The translations under genes were made by a program, and so were the position numbers. A stretch of 20,290 nucleotides of DNA from positions 458-20,747 of the forward strand of contig VBBQ01000021.1 in assembly GCA_005888755.1 (NCBI GenBank). The letters are read 5' to 3'. This document shows positions 1 to 7,599 of this stretch, piece by piece. Below the pieces are notes generated by a model. The model searched no databases. It was not told the DNA's origin and saw only the letters and a program-made list of their open reading frames with translations. The DNA is from Candidatus Bathyarchaeota archaeon. Lineage in GTDB: Archaea > Thermoproteota > Bathyarchaeia > 40CM-2-53-6. How positions within the stretch are numbered: position 1 is the first letter of the stretch; each line of letters opens with the position of its first letter.

Positions 1-1328
1 GGGACGGTCCATGTAGCACCGCCGTCTGTTGATTCACTCCAGTAGGTTGCGGCGTGACACGTTGAGGGACCAGGGAAGCAGGTTGTATCGACTCCATATG
101 CGGTCGCTGTGTTGAGGGCTTCGGTTGACCAGGCAGCGTACACGTCACCGTTTGGAGCGACGTCGCCAGCTGGGAAGCTGTTGACTCTGAAGACGGTGTT
201 TGCCGGTGGGGATATGTCGATGAGGGGTGCGATGGCTACCGGTTTAGACCAGGAAACTCCACCATCGGTGGATTTGGTCACCCATGTGCTGTCGAACGGT
301 CCGAATTTCGTGTCGCCATCCCAGAGGACGTAGACTGTGCCGTTGGGTCCCACCATTACGTGGGAGCCTTGGCTGTAGAGGACGTTAGGCGAGATCAGTT
401 GTGTACCGCTGAAAGTCTGGCCGCCGTCAGTGGAGTATGCAAAGGCGATGGGGGATTGGACGTAGGCGCCGGTGCCGGCCTTGAAGATGAACCGGGTCCA
501 GGAAACGTAGATGCGTCCTTGGAAGGGACTGGAGGCGTGCGTGTCAATAGCGGTCCAGGGTTTGTCATTCAACGTAGAGGGGGAGATTGTCTGGCCGATG
601 AAGACAGGCGCTCCCCAGTGGAGGTTGCCATTGGAGTCGAAGGTTCCCTTGTTCACCGCGACAGTATTGGGTGGTGTGAGCCGGTTGAAACCGAGGCCTG
701 TGTAGTAGACGTTGCCGTTGTTGTCAAAGACTAGGTTCGGGTCTCCTCCTGCGTCATATTGGCCGCCGACTAGGCGCTCTACGCCAGGGATGAGTGTTCC
801 AATATTCTGCGGATTAGTTGCTACACAGCACCAGGTTGCTCCGCCATTGTTCGAGTAGTATGTGCCAGAGTAGCCGTCGCCGAGAGCGCTGCAAGGCGTA
901 CCACCAACTGTACAGCTCCAAGTTCTAGTAACGTAGTCGTTGGCGCCCGCTACGATCCGGTTCGGGTTGTTAGGGTCTACGGCGATGACGGGTTCGTTCT
1001 GGGTCGCTGCAAGTGTGTCCTGGTTGACGGTTACGTCTGGGGCTTGGACGGCTGAGCCGTCGAGATTACTGGTGAGGACGAACGAGGGTGTGATCGGGGT
1101 GTTGGGTGTCGGGTTGGTGGCCAGGTCACTGGAGTCAGCCTCTTGGAGAATGAAGTTTGAGAGGCCTATCTGAAGGCCTTGGTTTTGGGCGTCGTGAACT
1201 GCTGCAGCCTTGCCTGCTAGCGTGTTAGTGTCATAGGTTGTCTGAGATGCGGCTGTCGATCTAGGGCCGACGGAAACCATAGCTAACGAGAGGGCTAGGA
1301 GAATAGCTACAGAGATATGCTTCAACAA
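1..1328 (-). CDS. Secreted BNR/Asp-box repeat protein, partial (sialidase-like beta-propeller)
   Basis: The minus-strand frame is open from TTG at 1328 to the left edge (442 codons; the C-terminus lies outside). I translated it codon by codon and found no stop. The N-terminus (LLKHISVAILLALSLAMVSV) is a signal peptide, with a Shine-Dalgarno-like GAGGA 6 nt before the TTG. An in-frame stop at 1359-1361 limits the upstream extension, and no ATG is available before residue 17. Asp-box motifs (S/N-x-D/N-G-G-x-x-W/F) recur: YYSNNGGATW, YSTDGGQTF, KSTDGGVSW, ESTDGGATW. With phrases such as NGTVYVLW and GRIYVSW, they indicate a BNR beta-propeller of the sialidase/exo-alpha-glycosidase superfamily. 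The fold is supported; an enzyme activity is not, because catalytic Arg/Tyr/Glu residues cannot be assigned in a partial sequence. It probably acts outside the cell. A TATA-like GCATAATAA lies about 30 nt upstream of the start. Confidence 0.85.
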   Translation of the reverse strand, partial: MLKHISVAILLALSLAMVSVGPRSTAASQTTYDTNTLAGKAAAVHDAQNQGLQIGLSNFILQEADSSDLATNPTPNTPITPSFVLTSNLDGSAVQAPDVTVNQDTLAATQNEPVIAVDPNNPNRIVAGANDYVTRTWSCTVGGTPCSALGDGYSGTYYSNNGGATWCCVATNPQNIGTLIPGVERLVGGQYDAGGDPNLVFDNNGNVYYTGLGFNRLTPPNTVAVNKGTFDSNGNLHWGAPVFIGQTISPSTLNDKPWTAIDTHASSPFQGRIYVSWTRFIFKAGTGAYVQSPIAFAYSTDGGQTFSGTQLISPNVLYSQGSHVMVGPNGTVYVLWDGDTKFGPFDSTWVTKSTDGGVSWSKPVAIAPLIDISPPANTVFRVNSFPAGDVAPNGDVYAAWSTEALNTATAYGVDTTCFPGPSTCHAATYWSESTDGGATWTV

Positions 1329-1526
1329 GTGTTTTCCTCGGGAAATACGAGTATTGCCTTATTATGCTTCTAGAGGGAACTGAAAGAAATCGCGCTTGTT
1401 CTACACTTGGTCCAGGCCCCCTTACGTTTTTCAACAATCCTTTTAACGGTTTACTCCCAGGCCGCTACGATCTTGAAGATTCTGCAGGTTTCCGCAGCCA
1501 GCGTTTCCGCCCTCCTTCTCGTTGTC

Positions 1527-2309
1527 CTAATGGTTTGCTCTGCAAGTGCAGCGCCACTTCTCAACGTGGGCAGCTGACTCTTCTTGATGGAGTTCGTGGT
1601 GTGATTCAACAGCTTCTCTCGCGACGAACGCGAGGATAACTCCAGTCGCTAGATAATCGGCCCACCAGAGTCCGAGAAAATATTCTGCGAGAAGTCCGCC
1701 CAGGAGGGCTGTGGCCATGAAGAGACAGGTCACAGATTCGATCGCGTCCATCGAGAGGGCTAGCGACCGGGTCTCACGGCCTATCCTCTTCTTCTGAACA
1801 TAGAGATAGGGCATCACGATTACGGCCCCAATTGCAATGACGATTCCCAGTGGCGATCCCTCGGGCTTCAACCCAGTGAGATAGGAATAGACTGCGCCGA
1901 GTCCGATGACGGGAATCAGAGCGAAAAGGAGCAGACTGGTGAACTGTTCCGTTCTCTTGCTGTCGAGTACACTGCCAACTCTAGATGAGTCTCGGCGCAG
2001 ACCGCTCAAGACCGCGAGGCCGGAAATCAATTCGATCAGACTATCACCACCAAAAGCGAGCAAGGCGAAACTTCCAGCGAACAATCCGACCCCGATCGAT
2101 CCCAAGACCTCAATTGTCATCCAGGCTGAGCTGAGGTATTCGATTCTGATCCCGTTTCCGATCCTCACATGTCTCCATGATTGATGGGGGGTGCTGCAGC
2201 AACATGAGGCACAGTTGGAGCAATCCGCGACTGTCTGGCAGCTTTCACAGGATGTTTCGGAGCAGCCACACGTCTGGCATGCTGAAGAGGAGTATGCTCC
2301 AAAGGCCAT
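1527..2309 (-). CDS. Cation diffusion facilitator-like transporter with Cys-rich N-terminus
   Basis: This 260-residue membrane protein is probably a divalent metal transporter of the CDF (CzcD/ZitB) superfamily. Six hydrophobic segments are visible. The first pair contains GVGLFAGSFALLAFGGDSLIE and a later one SLALSMDAIESVTCLFMATA. The acidic clusters GGDSLIE and MDAIE sit where CDF proteins carry their TM2 and TM5 metal ligands, but without the classic HxxxD. The first 38 residues carry ten cysteines (C11, 14, 16, 21, 24, 30, 33, 36, 37, 38), resembling a metallothionein-like metal trap. The tail has His/Glu-rich HHELHQEESAAH and a CTC motif, and the usual cytoplasmic C-terminal domain of CDF proteins is absent. 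Start: the only in-frame ATG, with a stop just upstream (2325-2327). The metal specificity is unknown. Confidence 0.85.
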   Translation of the reverse strand: MAFGAYSSSACQTCGCSETSCESCQTVADCSNCASCCCSTPHQSWRHVRIGNGIRIEYLSSAWMTIEVLGSIGVGLFAGSFALLAFGGDSLIELISGLAVLSGLRRDSSRVGSVLDSKRTEQFTSLLLFALIPVIGLGAVYSYLTGLKPEGSPLGIVIAIGAVIVMPYLYVQKKRIGRETRSLALSMDAIESVTCLFMATALLGGLLAEYFLGLWWADYLATGVILAFVAREAVESHHELHQEESAAHVEKWRCTCRANH

Positions 2310-2440
2310 AGGAAAGACTAATGTCTAGCTGCTGCTCGCTGCTTATTTCCCTAACGCTAGACAGCGTTCAAAGAATGGTAACCTATGAAGGGCTAGTCTG
2401 CCAGAGAATTAGAAAGTCGAGGAACTGGTCGCGCCTTTGC

Positions 2441-2944
2441 TTAAGCGGCTGTCTTTGTCTGGACCATGCGCCGGAGCAATGGCAGGGATACGATTGCGGT
2501 TACGACCCCGTAGAGCAAATGAAGAACAAAGGTCCCTCCTCCAAACGTTGCGTCGGTCAGGTCAGCTGGGAGAAGGATTGCTGTGACGGGTACGTATACG
2601 ACTATCCAGATTGCGATGCCTCCTAGAATGCCGACCCAGATGGCCTTCTTAGTCGCGGTCAAAGCGAACCTCCGGATTGCGGCCGTTGCTCCGACGAACA
2701 GTGAGCCTGCGACTATTCCTACTAGGAAGTGGAGGGTCCATCCTCCAAGGACGGATGAGTCTGCAAATCCCAGTTTCCTCGCGATGGTGGTGTAGAAGAG
2801 CTCCTGGTTCATGGCAATGGCACCGATCTCTCCAGTAATGCCCAGGACGATTGATCCGATGAAACCGCCGATAGCGCCAGCTCTCAGCCCTTTCGATACT
2901 GAATAGGTAATTGGCTGCATAGATTCGGGCTCCGTGTGATTCAT
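2441..2944 (-). CDS. Four-helix integral membrane protein, unknown function
   Basis: This 167-residue hydrophobic protein has four likely membrane helices: near residues 21-46 (GAIGGFIGSIVLGITGE), 70-90 (LHFLVGIVAGSLFVGA), 99-124 (AIWVGILGGIAIWIVVYVPV) and 138-158 (FVLHLLYGVVTAIVSLPLL). Glycine-rich helix faces suggest tight packing. I recognise no family motif. The ATG at 2944 is well placed: a TATA-like CTATAGGTTAT sits roughly 30 nt upstream, giving an almost leaderless transcript. It is divergent from the gene starting at 3031 (86 nt between starts) and lies 131 nt upstream of the CDF-like transporter on the same strand. Co-transcription with that transporter is possible but not shown. 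Confidence 0.8.
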   Translation of the reverse strand: MNHTEPESMQPITYSVSKGLRAGAIGGFIGSIVLGITGEIGAIAMNQELFYTTIARKLGFADSSVLGGWTLHFLVGIVAGSLFVGATAAIRRFALTATKKAIWVGILGGIAIWIVVYVPVTAILLPADLTDATFGGGTFVLHLLYGVVTAIVSLPLLRRMVQTKTAA

Positions 2945-3030
2945 ATTAAAGACTGAGAACCTTCATACACCAGATAACCTATAGTCCTAATAATCGCGAC
3001 TCGGATTTTTCAACCGCTCGCTACACAGCC

Positions 3031-3324
3031 TTGAACTTAACGACCCATGCTGCATTGGGATTCGTACTCGGGATCGAACTATTTCGAAACATCGAAATCG
3101 CACTAGTGATGATGATTGGGGCGTTCATCCCAGATCTCGATCGAGAACACCTGTTCATAGCAAGAAAGAGGTGGGCGCAATTGCAGTTGGATCGAGCCTT
3201 GTTCCATAACTTCTTCTTTCTTGGTGCAATGTACCTGTTCAATCCCTACCTTGCATTCGGAGCATTCACCTCTAGGAAGAGGATGAACGGACACTTCTCA
3301 GAATTCTTGTCCTGGGGAATGTGA
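3031..3324 (+). CDS. Short DUF457/YdjM-like membrane protein, probably C-terminally truncated
   Basis: This 97-residue protein starts with TTG. It opens with THAALGFVLG, followed by GAFIPDLDREH and RALFHNFFFL, which match the THxxLG, GAxxPDxD and HRGxTHS-like blocks of the DUF457 membrane-bound 'metal-dependent hydrolase' family. Family members usually continue into an HxLLD-type block and further membrane helices, reaching about 150-200 residues. Here the sequence turns hydrophilic (SRKRMNGHFSEF) after FGAFTS and stops. The other two frames downstream do not restore the family sequence, so this is either a truncated gene or a small variant. No ATG exists upstream in frame; a TATA-like TAATAAT lies about 40 nt before the TTG. 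The next gene begins within 40 nt on the same strand. Confidence 0.6.
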   Translation: MNLTTHAALGFVLGIELFRNIEIALVMMIGAFIPDLDREHLFIARKRWAQLQLDRALFHNFFFLGAMYLFNPYLAFGAFTSRKRMNGHFSEFLSWGM

Positions 3325-3357
3325 AATGGTTATTTCAAAGAGGTGAAGATTCTCGAG

Positions 3358-4368
3358 ATGGACAAGCTGGAATCTATGGATTTCAAAGACCATGCGGTCG
3401 AATGGCTCCTAGACTCAGATGATCCATCGCTCCGCTATCTCACTCTCACAGAGATTCTTGATAGACCGTCGGACTCGAAAGAAGTTCTGGCGGCGAAGAA
3501 ACAGATTCCTAACGGGCTTTTTGTGAAGACTCTCCTCTCGGGACAGCGGGCCGATGGTGGTTTCGGGGTGCATCCCTACCAGAAATGGACAGGCGCGCAC
3601 TGGCGTCTCGTCTCTCTTGTCGAGCTTGGAATACCTTCGGGATTTCGGCCGGCGGTCAAGGGGACGGATCTTGTTCTGAAATGGTTGCTCGGTGAGGCGC
3701 ATGTAAGCAATGTTCCTAGGATCGATGGACGATATCGGAGATGTGCGTCTCAAGAGGGTAACGCGTTGGCAGTGTGTAGCCGGCTGGGTCTCGCAGAGAA
3801 CCCACGGGTTGTGAAGCTTGCCGAGTCGCTGGTCGAGTGGCAGTGGCCTGATGGAGGATGGAACTGTGACAGGATACCGAAGGCCGACCATTCATCGGTC
3901 AACGAGTCTCTGTCGACACTCTGGGGTCTTGTCGAGTATCAACGAGCAACAGGTGATCGAGGGTTCTTGAAGCCGATTGAGAGAGCGTCGGAGTTCTTTC
4001 TTCAACACCATCTTTTCCGTTCGGACCATACGGGAGAGATCATCAACCCGAGCATGGTCAAACTTCACTATCCACTGTACTGGCACTGCGATATTCTACA
4101 AGAACTCACGATACTCTCCCGAGCAGGAAAACTAGACGACCCACGAACCAAGGAGGCGCTGGATATTTTGGAGAAGAGGAGGGCTCCCGATGGATTGTGG
4201 CATGCAGGCGATTATTACTGGAGCATGCGACGGACACCGTTGACCACCTCGAAGGCGAACGTGTCGAACGTTGAGGTCGTGGACTGGGGACGGAAAGGCC
4301 CCAATAAGATGATAACGCTGAACGCTCTACGGGCTCTCAAAGCCGCAGGACGAACAGAGTTCAGATAA
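3358..4368 (+). CDS. Alpha/alpha-toroid protein, squalene-cyclase/prenyltransferase-like
   Basis: This soluble protein of about 336 residues contains QxxDGG(F/W)-type repeats: QRADGGFG near residue 64, QWPDGGWNCD near 165 and RAPDGLWH near 276. These mark the alpha/alpha barrel shared by terpene cyclases and prenyltransferase beta subunits. Related bacterial and archaeal proteins begin with the same pattern (WLLDSDDPSLRYLTL, then HPYQKWTGAHWRL) and are variously annotated as squalene cyclase or prenyltransferase, without a proven reaction. No signal peptide and no canonical cyclase DxDD in the expected place are seen, so catalysis is uncertain. Start choice: GAGGTGA at 3340-3346 is a good ribosome-binding site for ATG 3358; an in-frame GTG at 3343 lies within that site, and ATG 3376 is also possible. 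The gap to the preceding stop is 33 nt, so the two plus-strand genes may form an operon. Confidence 0.85.
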   Translation: MDKLESMDFKDHAVEWLLDSDDPSLRYLTLTEILDRPSDSKEVLAAKKQIPNGLFVKTLLSGQRADGGFGVHPYQKWTGAHWRLVSLVELGIPSGFRPAVKGTDLVLKWLLGEAHVSNVPRIDGRYRRCASQEGNALAVCSRLGLAENPRVVKLAESLVEWQWPDGGWNCDRIPKADHSSVNESLSTLWGLVEYQRATGDRGFLKPIERASEFFLQHHLFRSDHTGEIINPSMVKLHYPLYWHCDILQELTILSRAGKLDDPRTKEALDILEKRRAPDGLWHAGDYYWSMRRTPLTTSKANVSNVEVVDWGRKGPNKMITLNALRALKAAGRTEFR

Positions 4369-4400
4369 GTGCGGAAACCCCCTCCGACTTGAGACACCTC

Positions 4401-4405
4401 TTTTT
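4401..4405 (+). terminator. T-run, candidate terminator after the toroid gene
   Basis: CCTCTTTTTG lies 33 nt after the stop of the toroid protein gene. Archaeal intrinsic termination can rely on short T-runs without a hairpin. No stem is visible, so this is only a candidate. Confidence 0.3.
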
Positions 4406-4454
4406 GCCTGAAATTTGGACTGGAGACTTGTGCTTTCATTTCTGATTCTCATGA

Positions 4455-4724
4455 TTACCAGCAGGTGTGTTCAACTGTCATGACAGCTTCCGAAGGTCGG
4501 TTCCGATGGGCGTATTTCCGAGGCGTGGCGGTGCGCAACACGCTGATGCGTGAGGACGTGATCTTCAGGTCCAGCTCCAGCTCCTCGATCAATAGTTCTC
4601 CTTTCTCCGTCTCCCTGTATGTTGTCGCTATGAGCCTTCCGCAGGTACTGCACGCGTGAAGATTCGCTCTGTTGAGTTTGTGAGAGTGCTTGTTAGCTTC
4701 TGATGCTTCTTCCTTCACCTGCAC
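4455..4724 (-). CDS. Small CxxC protein, hypothetical
   Basis: This 89-residue frame begins with GTG. Composition and codon use look natural (runs such as GAG GAG CTG GAG CTG GAC CTG AAG). It has a CSTCG knuckle at residues 25-29 and a His/Cys pair (H86, C88) at the extreme C-terminus, which could complete a zinc site. Between them lies an acidic segment (GELLIEELELDLKITSS). No family is recognised. It is convergent with the toroid gene and lies 65 nt downstream of the oxidoreductase gene on the same strand. An alternative GTG start lies two codons in, and no ATG is suitable. Existence is moderately supported; function is unknown. Confidence 0.45.
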   Translation of the reverse strand: MQVKEEASEANKHSHKLNRANLHACSTCGRLIATTYRETEKGELLIEELELDLKITSSRISVLRTATPRKYAHRNRPSEAVMTVEHTCW

Positions 4725-4789
4725 TTGCCAGATCCCAGGTCTTAGGTTCGCGGGGCATCACACACAGACCTCGACCGGACGATTCCGTG

Positions 4790-5830
4790 CTAGGACGGGA
4801 ACTTTCGAAACCCTATCTGAGCTGGCTCACCTGCAACTAGTTCCTCGGACGCTGAAGGTCGAACCTGAACTGTCCGCTCTTCGAGCATTGACCTCTTCGA
4901 TGCCTCTAGGAGTCTCACTACTCCAGCTCCGATGCCTCCATCTGACAGGTTCGAGTACGGTTCTGATGCCGAATTATTCTCAACGCATCTGACGAAGTGG
5001 ATGATCTCTTCCTGCAACGTGTTGCTTGGAACAGTGGATATGGTCTCTGTTTTCTCAGACCGCTGAAGGACCAGCTTCTGATCCAAGCAATCCAGCCGCG
5101 CCACCGCGTCACTTCCTACCACGGTGACGTCTCTATGCTTCTCTGAGTCCAGCCAGCTGAGCTCGATGTTCGCGTTGACCCCGTCTATGTGTTCGGCTGT
5201 AATGAAGGCGACCTCGTCGCATGCTCCACCCCTGTAACCTCTCGCTCTGCATGAGATCTTTGTTGGCCATGTGCCTAGAATATTGTTGCAAATGTCAAAT
5301 GGGTGCGGGCCGAGGTCGGTTATGACGTCACGGTCTTTCTGGGGTGGTAGGTATCCAGTCCACTGGAGGCGGAGATAGTAGATGTCCCCTAGGATTCCGC
5401 TTTGGACTATGCGTCTTAGCTCGTTGAGTCCATTGTTGAATCGGTGAACGTGTCCTACGGCGAGGACTCTGCGCTTCGCCGCTGCTAGCCTAACCAGCTC
5501 CTCGGCTTCCCTTGACCGAAGAGCTAGGGGTTTCTCGACGAGAACGTGTTTCTTTGATCGGAGAAAGTTTGACGCGACTTCGAAGTGCGTGCTGTTTGGT
5601 GAGCAGATGTGAACAGCGGAAGTTGTAGAGTCGGACAGTAATCCCTGATAGCTCAAGCGATAGTCTAAGGGGCCAAATTCTCTCAGGCATTGCTCAAGCA
5701 TGGAAGGTGAGTTGTCAATAACGGAGCATAGGTTAACGCGGCCGGTAGTGCGGGACACGTTCAGAATTTCCCGTATTACTTTCTTCCCCCAATAGCCCGC
5801 ACCGATCACGGACATATTCACGGGCATCAT
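4790..5830 (-). CDS. Gfo/Idh/MocA family NAD(P)-dependent oxidoreductase
   Basis: This 346-residue protein has the full layout of the family. An N-terminal Rossmann fold opens with VIGAGYWGKK (residues 8-17, GxGxxG type), the nucleotide-binding domain ends with the EKPLA motif (E99-K100-P101), and GHVHRFN (126-132) and DLGPHPFDI (172-180, candidate catalytic H176) follow in the C-terminal beta-sheet domain. The family oxidises or reduces sugars, sugar nucleotides or inositols. The GYWGxK form is common in UDP-N-acetyl sugar 3-dehydrogenases of the WlbA type, so a role in nucleotide-sugar or surface-polysaccharide synthesis is plausible but inferred. The ATG at 5830 is supported by a TATA box about 30 nt upstream. 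Internal ATGs at residues 2 and 6 are alternatives. Confidence 0.92.
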   Translation of the reverse strand: MMPVNMSVIGAGYWGKKVIREILNVSRTTGRVNLCSVIDNSPSMLEQCLREFGPLDYRLSYQGLLSDSTTSAVHICSPNSTHFEVASNFLRSKKHVLVEKPLALRSREAEELVRLAAAKRRVLAVGHVHRFNNGLNELRRIVQSGILGDIYYLRLQWTGYLPPQKDRDVITDLGPHPFDICNNILGTWPTKISCRARGYRGGACDEVAFITAEHIDGVNANIELSWLDSEKHRDVTVVGSDAVARLDCLDQKLVLQRSEKTETISTVPSNTLQEEIIHFVRCVENNSASEPYSNLSDGGIGAGVVRLLEASKRSMLEERTVQVRPSASEELVAGEPAQIGFRKFPS

Positions 5831-5857
5831 GTCTGAGAGGTAATTGATGCTCTTTCG

Positions 5858-5863
5858 ATATAA
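5858..5863 (-). promoter_or_regulatory. TATA box of the Gfo/Idh/MocA gene
   Basis: The minus strand reads CCGGTTATATCGAAAG. TTATAT lies 28-33 nt upstream of the ATG at 5830, the spacing expected for an archaeal promoter making a leaderless or very short-leader transcript. Confidence 0.5.
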
Positions 5864-6004
5864 CCGGCGCGTCTATGAAGGAACACAAGCTACCACATTG
5901 CGTTACAACCAAGGTTTCGTCGTAGAGGTTACCTTGGGTTGAAAAAGACGCATTTGGACAGCAGGTCTCCGCACTGTCTGTTCTTTGTGTCAGAGGCTGA
6001 GCTG

Positions 6005-6023
6005 ATAAGATAAGAAAAAGAAA
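6005..6023 (-). terminator. T-rich tract after the WELHP-domain gene
   Basis: Read on the minus strand, CTTTCTTTTTCTTATC begins about 26 nt after the stop of the gene ending at 6049. It is pyrimidine-rich with a T5 run, as in archaeal T-tract terminators. No stem is visible. Confidence 0.35.
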
Positions 6024-6048
6024 GCGGGTGGTTTGAGGCTCGGATTTG

Positions 6049-7464
6049 TCACAGCAGGCTGACTGTGACGGTCACCGTTGTCGAGTGCGACATTGTTCCA
6101 CTGGTGCCTGTGACAGTTACGGTGTAGGTTCCGGGTGTTGTTAGCAGCGAGGATGAGACGGTCATGGTTGACGAGCCTGTTCCGTTCGCACCGAGAGCTA
6201 CACTGGCTGGACTGAAAGACACTGTTGGCTTTACGAGGGAAAGCGATGCCGTTGTGTCGGATGGGGCGATTGTCCCTGAGAGGTTCACTGTACCAGCGAA
6301 GCTGTACAGACTGCTGAGGGTTATCGTCGCTGTCCCAGAAGATCCGACTGCAGCTGTCATGGCCGTTGGACTGGCGGATATGTTGAAGTCTGGCGGTGGA
6401 GATGTCACGATCAGGGAGAGGGTTAGAATCCGTACAATGCTCCCGCTCATCGCTTTGACGCTGACCTTGTAGCTTCCTGGCGATGTTGTCTGTGACGTTT
6501 TGACCGTAAGTGTTGAGGTTGCTGAACCTCCTGGGGCGAGTGAAACGCTAGTGGGGTTAAGTGACGTGGTCGTGGTGTTCTCTATGACTGGCGATGGACC
6601 TGACGCGAGCGCTACTGTACCTGAGAAGTTATCGAGGCTTTGTAACGTGATGGTTGATGTTGACGATGAGCCTTGTTGGACGCTCAGGCTTGGCGGGTTC
6701 GAGACCATGCTTATGTCGGGTGTTGTACCGTTCGATAGTCTCCACGCTGTCAGAGGGTGGAGTTCCCATGAGGAGTATCCGTGTCCCGAGCTTGAGGGTG
6801 GATGCCATGCTACGAATCCCTGAACATCGATCTTCTGGGTCGGATTGAGGCTGTCGAATGTGGAGTTGTTGCAGACTGTTCGCCTTATGCATATCTTCGG
6901 ATTGGGATTATCAAGTGTCTCGCAATTGCCCGTGTACTCCGTTGTGTCCTGGAAGACTCCGTACGCGTTGCAGAACGTTTGACCGCTAGGGTAGGGACCG
7001 CCACCGTTCGTAGACAAGTATTTTGTCCCGCATTTCCCGCCGACGGCCCCGTCTTCGACGATCGAGTTTGCTGTCAGTGAGATCCCGTGGATCTCGACGA
7101 ACGTCGGAGCCATTGTCCCGTTGACGTTGGGAGCCGTACACGGCGGATGAAGCGATGATTCGTCTGTAGTGTTGAGAACTCCAAATGGTCCGCCGCTTTC
7201 GAGGGCGCCCTGTGTTGACGAGTTGAAGTGGTTTCCTATTACTTGGTGGACGGTTGCTAGTGTCGCTTGACAGTTTACATTGGGGTTCCATGACGGGAGA
7301 TTGCCTGGAGTAATTGTGGTGGCGCTAGCTGAGTGTACGGCGAACAAGCCTGCAGAGACTGCAAGGGCTGCTAAGAGTACAGTAGCCACAATTGGTAGCG
7401 TCCTGGTTCGCTTTCCATGGACTTGAGTTGTGGGTTGCAGTGTTGTTACCACCTCTGTTTCCAA
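6049..7464 (-). CDS. Secreted protein: WELHP-motif domain plus two Ig-like repeats
   Basis: This 471-residue protein has an N-terminal hydrophobic segment after basic residues (KRTRTLPIVATVLLAALAVS, about 18-46), a signal peptide or anchor cut near SASA. A cysteine-containing domain of about 195 residues follows, with LPSWNPNVNC, FVEIHGISL, VEDG and IDVQGFVAW, ending at SSWELHPLTAWRL (231-243). Two homologous repeats of about 105-115 residues follow (248-353 and 357-471), each with PDxxxS, a GS-T-x-T-I-T-L strand, F-G-T-V and a terminal YxVxVxxxSG strand, resembling Ig-like or fibronectin-like repeats. The Ser/Thr/Asn content suits an extracellular glycoprotein. A frameshifted paralogue lies at 10217-11510. 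I do not recognise the WELHP domain. The start is TTG 7464; a GTG five codons in is also possible. Confidence 0.85.
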   Translation of the reverse strand: METEVVTTLQPTTQVHGKRTRTLPIVATVLLAALAVSAGLFAVHSASATTITPGNLPSWNPNVNCQATLATVHQVIGNHFNSSTQGALESGGPFGVLNTTDESSLHPPCTAPNVNGTMAPTFVEIHGISLTANSIVEDGAVGGKCGTKYLSTNGGGPYPSGQTFCNAYGVFQDTTEYTGNCETLDNPNPKICIRRTVCNNSTFDSLNPTQKIDVQGFVAWHPPSSSGHGYSSWELHPLTAWRLSNGTTPDISMVSNPPSLSVQQGSSSTSTITLQSLDNFSGTVALASGPSPVIENTTTTSLNPTSVSLAPGGSATSTLTVKTSQTTSPGSYKVSVKAMSGSIVRILTLSLIVTSPPPDFNISASPTAMTAAVGSSGTATITLSSLYSFAGTVNLSGTIAPSDTTASLSLVKPTVSFSPASVALGANGTGSSTMTVSSSLLTTPGTYTVTVTGTSGTMSHSTTVTVTVSLL

Positions 7465-7483
7465 AAGAAGAGAAGCGTCGGAA

Positions 7484-7546
7484 GTATTTGTCCAGTCGGT
7501 CTACAAGAGCCTAGAAGAGAACACAATGTGACACAGGTGACGACGC
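7484..7546. repeat. Promoter-like duplicated segment, copy A
   Basis: This segment lies just upstream (minus strand) of the WELHP-domain gene. It shares GTATTTGTCC, then an identical 18-nt block GTCTACAAGAGCCTAGAA, then AACACA and CAATGTGACA with copy B at 9924-10003. Copy A lacks about 18 nt between two CACA motifs that are both present in B. On the minus strand GGACAAATAC is a plausible TATA region about 20 nt from the TTG. Weaker similarity continues into the first codons (TGGTAA-AACA-TG). Confidence 0.65.
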
Positions 7547-7599
7547 AAGATTGGGGACCTCGGCGAGAGAAGAATTGGTCTCCGCGATGATTCTAAACT

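Noticed and set aside
109-1173. Several plus-strand open frames of 64-124 codons
   Set aside because: They lie opposite the continuous BNR protein frame on the minus strand and have no protein-like motifs; the minus-strand frame explains the region.
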